The notes under the pieces are model-generated. The model did no database searches. It had not been told where the DNA came from and saw only the letters and a program-made list of their open reading frames with translations. 64,000 nt of DNA from Streptomyces sp. ISL-98 (GTDB lineage Bacteria > Actinomycetota > Actinomycetes > Streptomycetales > Streptomycetaceae). The DNA lies in assembly GCF_018614055.1 (NCBI RefSeq), contig NZ_JAGGPB010000032.1:62001-126000 (forward strand), read 5' to 3'. Both the position numbers and the translations under genes were made by a program. Below are positions 8,955 to 16,474 of this stretch, in pieces; the first letter of the stretch is position 1; the number at the start of each line of letters is the position of its first letter.

Positions 8955-10117
8955 GGGTCCTGTTCGTCGTCCCGCCGTTCGCCGGACACGTCAATCCCAC
9001 GGTCGCCGTCGCCGCCGAGCTGACCGCCCGCGGACACGACGTCGCCTGGACAGGCCCCGCCGAGGTACTGCACCAACTGCTGCCCGCAGGCGCCGAGTTG
9101 CATCCTTCCGGCGACAGTGCGGAAGCCGGTGGCTACGGCACGCTGCACGAGCACTGGCGCGACCTGCGCGGCATCGTCGCCCTGCGCTTCCTGTGGGAGG
9201 AGGCGATCATCCCGCTCACCCACGCCATGCTGCCCGGCGTTGAGAGGGCTGTCGACGCGTACGCCCCCGATGTGCTCGTGGTCGACCAGCAGGCCCTCGC
9301 CGGAGCCATGGTCGCCCGGCGACGCGGGCTGCCGTGGGTGACGTCCGCGTCGACCTCGGCGGAGTTCACCCGACCCTTCGCCGGCTTCCCCCGGGTGGGG
9401 GAGTGGGTGGCGGACCGGATCGCCGGACTGCTCGCGGCCTGCGGGGCGCCCGCGGGCTGGGACGCGCGCTTCTCGGACCGCCTGGTCCTGGTCTTCTCCA
9501 CCCCCGAACTGGTCGGCGCCGACGAGACGTACCCCGAGCACTACGCCTTCGTCGGCCCGGCCCTCGGCCCGCGCCCCTCCGACGGCTCGTCCTTCCCGTG
9601 GCAGAGGCTGGATCCCGTACGACGCCGGGTGCTGGTCTCGCTCGGGACGCTCAACCGGGAGGCGGGCGGCCGGTTCTACGCCACGGTCCTGCGAGCCGTG
9701 GAACAGCTGGCCGACCGCGTCCAGGTGATCCTGGCCGCACCCGCGGACACCGTCGGCGAGGTGCCGGACCACGTCCTGCTCCAGGAGTACGTCCCCCAAC
9801 TGCAGCTCCTCCCGCACCTCGACGCCGTCGTCTGCCACGGCGGCCACAACACCGTCTGCGAGGCCCTCGCCCACGGCCTGCCCCTGGTCGTCGCGCCGAT
9901 CCGCGACGACCAGCCGATCGTCGCCCAGCAGGTCGAGGCGGCAGGAGCAGGCGTCCGGGTGCGCTTCGGCCGGGCCCGCGCGGGCGAGCTGCGCGACGCA
10001 CTCGAAGCCGTACTCGACGACCCCGCGCACCGCCACGCCGCCCGCCGCATCCAGGCGTCCTTCGCCGCGGCCGGCGGTGCCGTGGCCGCGGCCGACCGGT
10101 TGGAGAAGCTGACATGA
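8951..10117 (+). CDS. MGT/UGT-family (GT1-like) glycosyltransferase
   Basis: 388 residues with the GT-B fold. The N-terminal acceptor domain opens with FAGHVNPT, a hallmark of macrolide-type and zeaxanthin-type glycosyltransferases. The C-terminal donor domain has the UGT signature beginning CHGGHNT at 295 and running to DDQPIVAQQ. Such enzymes move a sugar from an NDP-sugar to a small lipophilic acceptor. No deoxysugar synthesis genes lie nearby, so a common sugar such as UDP-glucose or UDP-galactose is likely (inference). It overlaps its neighbours on both sides by ATGA, which places it firmly in the synthase operon. Confidence 0.9.
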   Translation: MRVLFVVPPFAGHVNPTVAVAAELTARGHDVAWTGPAEVLHQLLPAGAELHPSGDSAEAGGYGTLHEHWRDLRGIVALRFLWEEAIIPLTHAMLPGVERAVDAYAPDVLVVDQQALAGAMVARRRGLPWVTSASTSAEFTRPFAGFPRVGEWVADRIAGLLAACGAPAGWDARFSDRLVLVFSTPELVGADETYPEHYAFVGPALGPRPSDGSSFPWQRLDPVRRRVLVSLGTLNREAGGRFYATVLRAVEQLADRVQVILAAPADTVGEVPDHVLLQEYVPQLQLLPHLDAVVCHGGHNTVCEALAHGLPLVVAPIRDDQPIVAQQVEAAGAGVRVRFGRARAGELRDALEAVLDDPAHRHAARRIQASFAAAGGAVAAADRLEKLT

Positions 10118-11973
10118 CACAGCCCCGTACGCGCGTCCCATGGGCGGCGGTCACCGTGCTGGCCGGACTCACCGCCGGGACCGTGCGCGCCCGCCGCAGA
10201 CTGGCCGCCGTACCGGTCCTGGACCTCGCCCCCGACGCGAGCAGCCCGCCCCGGAACGAATGGCACCTGATCACCGCGCGCGGAGTCGACGTCGACGACG
10301 CCACCCTCCGCGCCGCCGTCGCCCACGCGGAACGAACCGGCTTGCAGGTACTCGACCTGCTCCCGGGCCGCCTCGACACGGAACGCGCTCTGAGCCTGCT
10401 CCGCGTCCTCGACCCCAGCGCCCACCGCTACGCCCGCACGGCCGAGGGCCGCGGCGCCGGGCACGCCGTACTCGTCGACGAGGACGTCCGGCGCCGAGCC
10501 GGAATCGAGCCCGGCATCGGCCTCGGCACCGCCGAACTCCACACCCTCCTCAAGCGCTTGAAGGAGTACGCCGCCACCGCGACCGGCGTCGCCATCGCCC
10601 CCGGCCTGGCCGCCCCCACCCCCGAACTCGCCCTGCGGGCCGCAGAGCTCCGCGCCCAAGGGCTGCCCCCGGGCCTGGTGGCCACCGCCCAACTGGCCGG
10701 TCTCACCCTGCTCCTGCGCGCGGCCTTCGCGGACCGGCGCTGGGGCGCGGCCGCCGCCGCTCTCTACTGCCTGCAACCCGTCCTCGTCCTCGGCGGCCCC
10801 CGGAGCCCCCTGCGCCCGGCCGACCTGCCCCGCGCCGCCGCCGCGCGGCCCCTGCGCTCCCTCGGCGCCGCACTCCGTACCGCCGTGAGCGCCCGCCCCA
10901 GCCCCGGACCGTCGCCCGAACTGGAGGAGCTCCGGCCGTACTACACCGCCGAACTGAAAGCCGGCACCGACCGGTTCTTCGAGGACCGTCGCCCGGACTG
11001 CCCCTGGTGCGGCTCCGACTCCCTCTCCGTGCGTACCCGCGTGCCCGACCTGTTTCAGGGCAAGCCGGGCCGGTTCACCCTCGAACAGTGCGGCGACTGC
11101 GGGCACATCTTCCAGAACCCCCGACTCTCCCTCGACGGCCTCGACTTCTACTACCGCGACTTCTACGACGGCCTCGGTGACGGCGGCGCCGACGTCGTAT
11201 TCGGCAGGATGGGCCGCTCGTACCGCGACCGCGCCGAAATGCTGAAACCCTTCGGGACACCTGCCGCCTGGCTCGACGTCGGCACCGGGCACGGCCACTT
11301 CTGCGACAGCGCGCGGGACGTCTGGCCCGACACCCGCTTCGACGGGCTGGACATGGCCGCCGCCGTGCGGGAGGCGGAGGCGCGCGGCTGGGTCACTGCC
11401 GCCCACCACGGCCAGTTCCCCGACCTCGCCGCCGGGCTCGCCCACCGCTACGACACCGTGAGCATGTACCACTACCTGGAGCACACCCGCGACCCGCTCG
11501 CCGAACTCGACGCGGCCGCCGCCGTACTGCCCACCGGCGGACATCTGCTCATCGAGCTGCCCGACCCCGAATCGCGCCTCGCCCGCCTCCTGGGCCCCGC
11601 CTGGCTGCCCTGGTTCCAGCCCCAGCACCAGCACCTCATCCCGGTCGCCAACCTCCGCCGCGCGCTGGCAGAGCGCGGATTCACCGTCCTGGCCGAGGAA
11701 CACGGCGCCGCCCACCAGTCCTGCGACTTCTTCGGCGCCGTCCTCCTCACCGCGAACCGGCTCGCCCCCAACCCGTACGCCCCCTGGGGCCCGGGCCACG
11801 CCACCCCGGCGCGGCGGGCGTTCCGTGCGGCCGTGCAGACCGCCTCGCTGCCGTGCTACGCCGCCGCCGCGGCCCTGGACGGAGTGCGTTCGGCGGTGGC
11901 CCGCGCCACCGACGGCGGCAACGCCTACCGCTTGCTCGCCCGCAGGACACCCGCCGACACGGAAGGAAGGTGA
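10114..11973 (+). CDS. Zinc-ribbon SAM methyltransferase with a large unrecognised N-terminal domain
   Basis: 620 residues. The first roughly 290 match no family I know. They are Ala/Leu-rich with a hydrophobic stretch near the start (AAVTVLAGLTAG) and another near 190-230. Then comes a CPWCG...CGDCG zinc-ribbon pair (Cys296, 299, 326, 329). A class I methyltransferase follows, with motif I LDVGTGHGHF from Asp388 and a YHYLEH motif, as in the Methyltransf_23 group that often modifies sugars or lipids. It probably methylates the aglycone or the attached sugar. The start overlaps the glycosyltransferase stop by ATGA. Residues after about 560 form a short extra tail. Confidence 0.82.
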   Translation: MTQPRTRVPWAAVTVLAGLTAGTVRARRRLAAVPVLDLAPDASSPPRNEWHLITARGVDVDDATLRAAVAHAERTGLQVLDLLPGRLDTERALSLLRVLDPSAHRYARTAEGRGAGHAVLVDEDVRRRAGIEPGIGLGTAELHTLLKRLKEYAATATGVAIAPGLAAPTPELALRAAELRAQGLPPGLVATAQLAGLTLLLRAAFADRRWGAAAAALYCLQPVLVLGGPRSPLRPADLPRAAAARPLRSLGAALRTAVSARPSPGPSPELEELRPYYTAELKAGTDRFFEDRRPDCPWCGSDSLSVRTRVPDLFQGKPGRFTLEQCGDCGHIFQNPRLSLDGLDFYYRDFYDGLGDGGADVVFGRMGRSYRDRAEMLKPFGTPAAWLDVGTGHGHFCDSARDVWPDTRFDGLDMAAAVREAEARGWVTAAHHGQFPDLAAGLAHRYDTVSMYHYLEHTRDPLAELDAAAAVLPTGGHLLIELPDPESRLARLLGPAWLPWFQPQHQHLIPVANLRRALAERGFTVLAEEHGAAHQSCDFFGAVLLTANRLAPNPYAPWGPGHATPARRAFRAAVQTASLPCYAAAAALDGVRSAVARATDGGNAYRLLARRTPADTEGR

Positions 11974-11977
11974 GTAC

Positions 11978-12871
11978 GTGCTGGACCTCGCCCGTCGCCA
12001 CACCGCCGACCCGCTGTTCCGGCTCGTCGCGTACGCCCTCGAATCGGCGCACGACCGTCCCCCGGCCACGGTGTGGAGCGCCCCGCATGCCTTCCACCTC
12101 GGCTCGCCGCACCTCGTCGCCGCCGCAGGCTGGCCGGTGGCAGCCGCCGCCGCGCCGCGGGACGACGGTCTCGTACGGCTGAGCTCGCTCGCCCACCCGG
12201 CACAGAGCTGCGAACTCCTGCTCACAGGACCGCCGCAGCCCCACCCCGCCTGGGCCGCCCGCACCTACACCCTCCTGCGCACCATGGCCCGCGCCGGATA
12301 CGGCCGAGGCGGAATCGACCTGCACATCCACTCCACGCTGACCGCCGCGACCGGACTTTCGAGCGCCGAACCGCTGGAGTGCGCCGTGGCGCTCGCGGTC
12401 GCCGACCTGCACGCCCGTCCGCACACCGGACCCGCCAGGCCGCGCCCGCCGCGCGGCAGGGTGGCCGCCCTCGTCCGGGACGCCGCGCCCGACGGCGACG
12501 ACGCGCTGCGCCAGGCCGTGCTGTTCGCCCGGCCCGGGCGGGCTCTGCTGCTCGGCGGCGGCCACGGCGGCCGACGCCACGTCCGCCTCGACCCGGCCGA
12601 GTACGGGGCGCGGCTGATGCTGCTGGTGACGCGCGGCGACAGCCCGGGCGGGGGCGATGTCCGGCGCGCTGTGGCGTGTGCGCGGCGCGCGGGTGCCACC
12701 GCCGACTGGTGGCCCGGTCCGCAGCCGGAGCGCAGCGGGCTGGTGCTGCTGCCGTACGACCGGCTGGCGGCTGTACGTACCGGTGTGGCCGAGGAGTTCC
12801 GCAGCCGCGGGCTGCCTGTGCCGCGCCTAGTGAACATCACCGTGGCGGGCGCGGCCCGCCGCGAAGAGTGA
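11978..12871 (+). CDS. Galactokinase-like GHMP protein lacking catalytic motifs
   Basis: 297 residues from the GTG at 11978, which follows GGAAGGAAGG; the open frame upstream is noncoding-like. The sequence follows galactokinase along its length: an AP...L start, AAAAAPRDDGLVRLSSL, a GLSS loop followed by LECAVALAVADL, and a final PYDRLAAVR...RGLPVP segment. The family's sugar-binding signature GRxNLIGEHxDY is replaced by HAFHLGSPHLVA. The GxMDQ catalytic aspartate region reads DALRQA. The protein is about 80 residues shorter than normal galactokinases. It therefore looks like a pseudo-enzyme or a kinase of changed specificity, kept in frame inside the operon. It might bind a sugar, regulate, or act as a scaffold (inference). 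Confidence 0.72.
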   Translation: MLDLARRHTADPLFRLVAYALESAHDRPPATVWSAPHAFHLGSPHLVAAAGWPVAAAAAPRDDGLVRLSSLAHPAQSCELLLTGPPQPHPAWAARTYTLLRTMARAGYGRGGIDLHIHSTLTAATGLSSAEPLECAVALAVADLHARPHTGPARPRPPRGRVAALVRDAAPDGDDALRQAVLFARPGRALLLGGGHGGRRHVRLDPAEYGARLMLLVTRGDSPGGGDVRRAVACARRAGATADWWPGPQPERSGLVLLPYDRLAAVRTGVAEEFRSRGLPVPRLVNITVAGAARREE

Positions 12872-12893
12872 GAAAGGACAGGAGGAACACCCC

Positions 12894-14084
12894 ATGAAAT
12901 CAAGAGCTTTGCCGGACCGGACACCGGCCCGGTCCAGGACGTGGCGGGCAACCGCCGCCGGGATCTTCAGCGCCCTCGCCCTGGTCGCCGCCTTCGGCGT
13001 ATCCGATTCGAGCGCCGCGCAGGGCCCCGCGCCCGCCGCGCTGCCCAGCTACGACCACGTCGTGGTCGTCGTCTTCGAGAACAAGCAGTACGGCGAGATC
13101 ATCGGCAGCGCCAACGCGCCGTACATCAACCAGCTCGCGAACGCGGGCGCCAGCCTCACCGCCATGAAGGCCCTGACCCATCCCAGCCAGCCGAACTACT
13201 TCAATCTCTTCTCGGGTGCGACCCAGGGCATCACGGGCGACGGCTGCTACACCCCGCAGTCGATGAGCGCCGCCAACCTCGGACAGGAGCTGATCGCCGC
13301 GGGCAAGACCTTCGCCACGTACAACGAAGACCTGCCGAGCGAGGGGTCCACGGCCTGCACCAGCGGACAGTACGCGCAGAAGCACAACCCCTGGTTCGCC
13401 TTCAAGAACGTGCCTCTCAACACCGGAAAGACCTGGGCGCAGTTCCCGAAGAGCGACTTCTCCCAGCTGCCTCATCTGTCGTTCGTCGTCCCGAACCAGT
13501 GCAACGACATGCACTCGTGCCCCGTCGGCACCGGAGACACCTGGGTGAAGAACAACCTCGACGCGTACGCGCAGTGGGCCAAGGCCAACAACAGCCTGCT
13601 GGTGCTCACCTGGGACGAGGACAACTTCCTCGGCTCCAACCAGATCGCCACGGTCTTCTCCGGCGCCAAGGTCAAGCAGGGCAAATACAGCAGCGCGTAC
13701 AACCACTACAACCTGCTGCGCACCTTCGAGGACCTCTTCGGCACCACCCATGCCGGCAACGCGGCGAGCGCCACCCCCATCAGTGAGGTCTTCGGCGACG
13801 GTACGACTCCGCCGCCGGACGGGGACCTGAAGGTGTCCAACCCGGGTACGCAGACGTGCAAGTTCAACCAGAGCTGCACGATCCAGATCACCGCCACCGG
13901 CGGCAAACCACCCCTCAAGTACAGCGCCACCGGACTGCCTTTCGGCCTGAGCATCGACACCGCCACCGGCCGGATCACCGGCAAACCCTGGCAGACCGGC
14001 ACACTCCAGATCACCGTAACGGCCACCGACTCCGCCGGAGCCTCGTCGAACGCGGCCTTCCCGCTGACCGTCAACTGGTTCTGA
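12894..14084 (+). CDS. Secreted phosphoesterase (PF04185-type acid phosphatase) with C-terminal Ig-like domain
   Basis: 396 residues. A long signal peptide (basic start, hydrophobic core near 20-36, then SSAAQG) points to export. The core from about 48 to 300 has hallmarks of the phosphoesterase/phospholipase C-like family: VVVVFENKQY, the THPSQPNY segment with a candidate nucleophile, an NDMHSC metal-binding stretch and TWDED. The last roughly 85 residues form a putative Ig (He_PIG-type) domain with SATGLPFGLSID and AGASSNAAFPL. It starts 22 bases after the galactokinase-like gene with a good AGGAGG. It may remove phosphate from an exported product or from phospholipid; that link is inference from position. 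Confidence 0.85.
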   Translation: MKSRALPDRTPARSRTWRATAAGIFSALALVAAFGVSDSSAAQGPAPAALPSYDHVVVVVFENKQYGEIIGSANAPYINQLANAGASLTAMKALTHPSQPNYFNLFSGATQGITGDGCYTPQSMSAANLGQELIAAGKTFATYNEDLPSEGSTACTSGQYAQKHNPWFAFKNVPLNTGKTWAQFPKSDFSQLPHLSFVVPNQCNDMHSCPVGTGDTWVKNNLDAYAQWAKANNSLLVLTWDEDNFLGSNQIATVFSGAKVKQGKYSSAYNHYNLLRTFEDLFGTTHAGNAASATPISEVFGDGTTPPPDGDLKVSNPGTQTCKFNQSCTIQITATGGKPPLKYSATGLPFGLSIDTATGRITGKPWQTGTLQITVTATDSAGASSNAAFPLTVNWF

Positions 14085-14101
14085 CCGGAAGGGAGTCACC
14101 C

Positions 14102-15436
14102 GTGTACCTGTCGGCAAGCCGGGCCGCCGACACCACGGCGGGCGTACGCCGCACCCGGCCGCGCCCGCCGCGCGGTACCAGAACCCGCCGCGCGGTCGCC
14201 GGCAATGTCATCGCCCTCGGCGCGGTCAGCCTGGTCACGGATGTCTCCGCCGAGATGGTCACCGCCGTACTGCCGCTGTATCTCGTGGTCGGTCTCGGCA
14301 TGTCCCCGCTCGCCTTCGGCGCCCTCGACGGCCTCTACCAGGGCGCAAGTGCCCTGTCCCGGCTGGCCGGTGGCCATGTCGCAGACCGCGCCCAACGCCG
14401 CAAGCTTGTCGCGGGCGCCGGATATGCCGTGTCCGCCGCATGCAAACTCGCCCTGCTCGCGGCCACGACGCCGTGGGCGGTCGGTGCGGTCCTCGCCGCC
14501 GACCGCACCGGCAAGGGGCTTCGCACCGCCCCGCGCGACGCGCTCATCTCCCTGTCCTGCCCGCCCGAGGAGCAGGGCCGCGCCTTCGGGGTGCACCGGG
14601 CGATGGACACGGCCGGAGCGCTGCTCGGCCCGCTCGCCGCCTTCGCCGTGCTGTGGGCCGCTCGGGACGGCTACGACGCCGTGTTCGTGGTCAGCTTCTG
14701 CGCCGCCGCACTCGGCGTGCTGCTGCTCGTCCTGTTCGTACGGGAGCCGTCCGCCATTACGGGCCGGGGGAAGGGCGCGGACAAGAACGGGGACAAAGTC
14801 GCTGACAAGAAGAGGCACCGTCCGGGTGCCCTGCGTTCCCTGGCACGCACTTCGGGCCTGCCCCGGCTGTGTCTGATCGCCGCGCTGCTCGGCGTGGTCA
14901 CCGTCAGCGACTCGTTCCTCTATCTGCTGCTGCAGCGCCGCCTCGACCTGCCCGCCCCGTACTTCCCACTGCTGCCCGTCGGTGCCGCCGCCGGATTCCT
15001 GCTGCTGGCTGTGCCGCTGGGGCATCTGGCCGACCGGATCGGCCGCCGACAGGTCTTCCTCGCGGGGCATGGAGCGCTGCTCATCGCGTACGTGCTGCTG
15101 CTCGCGCCCTGGGGCGGCGGGGCGGTGGTGGCCGGAGGCGTACTCGTACTGCTCGGCGCGTTCTACGCGGCCACCGACGGCGTACTGATGGCCGCCGCCG
15201 GTCCGTTGCTGCCCACGGACCTGAGGGCGAGCGGCCTCGCCCTCGTCCAGACAGCGCAAGCTCTCGCCCGCTTCGCGGGCTCCCTGCTCTTCGGCGCCGG
15301 CTGGATGTACTTCGGGCCGGAAGACGCCCTGACCGTGGGCGTCGCCGGTCTGGCCGTCGCGCTGGCAGCGGTCACCGTCCTGTCCGCCCTCCGCCCCCAC
15401 CGCGACCTCCACCTCCACCGACGGAGTCCCTCATGA
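14102..15436 (+). CDS. MFS transporter, probable product exporter
   Basis: 444 residues from the GTG at 14102 (AAGGGAG upstream). About twelve hydrophobic segments surround the MFS motif A loop GGHVADRAQRR near residue 90, and a matching loop (GHLADRIGRRQ) occurs in the second half. A basic hydrophilic loop with repeated Asp/Lys sits in the middle. The order of genes suggests that it exports the operon's metabolite, perhaps with self-protection as a role. Substrate cannot be read from sequence. It overlaps the next gene by ATGA. Confidence 0.87.
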   Translation: MYLSASRAADTTAGVRRTRPRPPRGTRTRRAVAGNVIALGAVSLVTDVSAEMVTAVLPLYLVVGLGMSPLAFGALDGLYQGASALSRLAGGHVADRAQRRKLVAGAGYAVSAACKLALLAATTPWAVGAVLAADRTGKGLRTAPRDALISLSCPPEEQGRAFGVHRAMDTAGALLGPLAAFAVLWAARDGYDAVFVVSFCAAALGVLLLVLFVREPSAITGRGKGADKNGDKVADKKRHRPGALRSLARTSGLPRLCLIAALLGVVTVSDSFLYLLLQRRLDLPAPYFPLLPVGAAAGFLLLAVPLGHLADRIGRRQVFLAGHGALLIAYVLLLAPWGGGAVVAGGVLVLLGAFYAATDGVLMAAAGPLLPTDLRASGLALVQTAQALARFAGSLLFGAGWMYFGPEDALTVGVAGLAVALAAVTVLSALRPHRDLHLHRRSPS

Positions 15437-16449
15437 GCATCAGGGCTCGGCTGCTCGTCCTCGTGCTCGTCACCGCCGTCCTGGTCGTGGTCGCGGCCGT
15501 CGTCACCCTGCGGGCCGCCGACCGCGCCGCCGAACGCGAGCGGGCCAGACCGGGCGAACCAGCTGCCCAGGCCGGTGAGGTGACGTTGCGTCAGTCGCAG
15601 CGGCTCCTCTTCCGCAACCTGGCCTGGGGCCCGCAACGCGATCACGTCTCCTCCGTCCCGCTGACGACCCCGGCCGGCCCCCGTACCTCCGCGCCCCGCG
15701 ACTGCCTGCGCTTCCACGCGGCCGCCGGTACAGGCATCTGCCTCCGCGCCACCGGTGGGGTGATCCCCGGTCACGAAGCCGTGCTGCTGGACGCGCGGTT
15801 GCGGCCCGTCCGTACGTTCCCGGTGCCCGGGATGCCCACCCGCGCCCGCGTATCGCCGAGCGGACGACTGGTGGCGTGGACGGTCTTCGTCAGCGGGGAC
15901 TCGTACGCGGGCAGCGCCTTCTCCACTCGTACCGCCGTCTACGACAGCCGCACCGGCACCCTCCGGCCCGACCTGGAGAAGTTCGCCGTGATCAAGGACG
16001 GGCGCCGCCACCGCGCCGCCGACCACAACTTCTGGGGCGTCACTTTCGCCGCCGACGACAACCGTTTCTACGCGACCCTCGCCACCCGTGGCCGTACGTA
16101 CCTCGTCGAGGGCGACCTGGGGCGGCGCACCCTGCGGACCCTGCGCGAGAACGTGGAATGCCCGTCCCTGTCCCCGGACGGCACTCGTGTCGCCTTCAAG
16201 AAACGCGTCCCCGGCGCATCCGCCAGTACGCCCTGGCGGCTGTACGTCCTGGATCTGCGCACCGGTCGTGAGACCACGCTCGCGGAGCGCAGAAGCGTCG
16301 ACGACCAGGCCCTGTGGCTGAACGGCCGCACCCTCCTCTACGCCCTGCCCGGCGACTTCGGCGCCGACCTCTGGTCGGTCCCGGCGGACGGCGGCGGCGC
16401 ACCACGCATGATCGTGAAGTCCGGCACTTCTCCGGCCGTGGTCCCCTGA
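15433..16449 (+). CDS. Membrane-anchored TolB-like beta-propeller protein
   Basis: 338 residues from the ATG overlapping the MFS stop. A single N-terminal hydrophobic helix (LLVLVLVTAVLVVVAAVV) is followed by an extracellular domain. That domain has propeller-blade phrases such as RVSPSGRLVAWT, SLSPDGTRVAF, LYVLDLRTGRET and DLWSVPADGG, as in WD40/TolB-like proteins. It is likely a surface or periplasm-facing partner of the exporter or a sensor. It is the last gene of the operon and faces the LAL regulator tail to tail, 25 bases away. Function beyond fold is unknown. Confidence 0.78.
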   Translation: MSIRARLLVLVLVTAVLVVVAAVVTLRAADRAAERERARPGEPAAQAGEVTLRQSQRLLFRNLAWGPQRDHVSSVPLTTPAGPRTSAPRDCLRFHAAAGTGICLRATGGVIPGHEAVLLDARLRPVRTFPVPGMPTRARVSPSGRLVAWTVFVSGDSYAGSAFSTRTAVYDSRTGTLRPDLEKFAVIKDGRRHRAADHNFWGVTFAADDNRFYATLATRGRTYLVEGDLGRRTLRTLRENVECPSLSPDGTRVAFKKRVPGASASTPWRLYVLDLRTGRETTLAERRSVDDQALWLNGRTLLYALPGDFGADLWSVPADGGGAPRMIVKSGTSPAVVP

Positions 16450-16474
16450 ACGGGCTCCCCGGGGGTCCCGGGCG

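Noticed and set aside
9334..10113. N-terminal extension of the methyltransferase frame from 9334
   Set aside because: It overlaps the glycosyltransferase and is Arg/Pro-rich. The ATGA start at 10114 fits the operon better.
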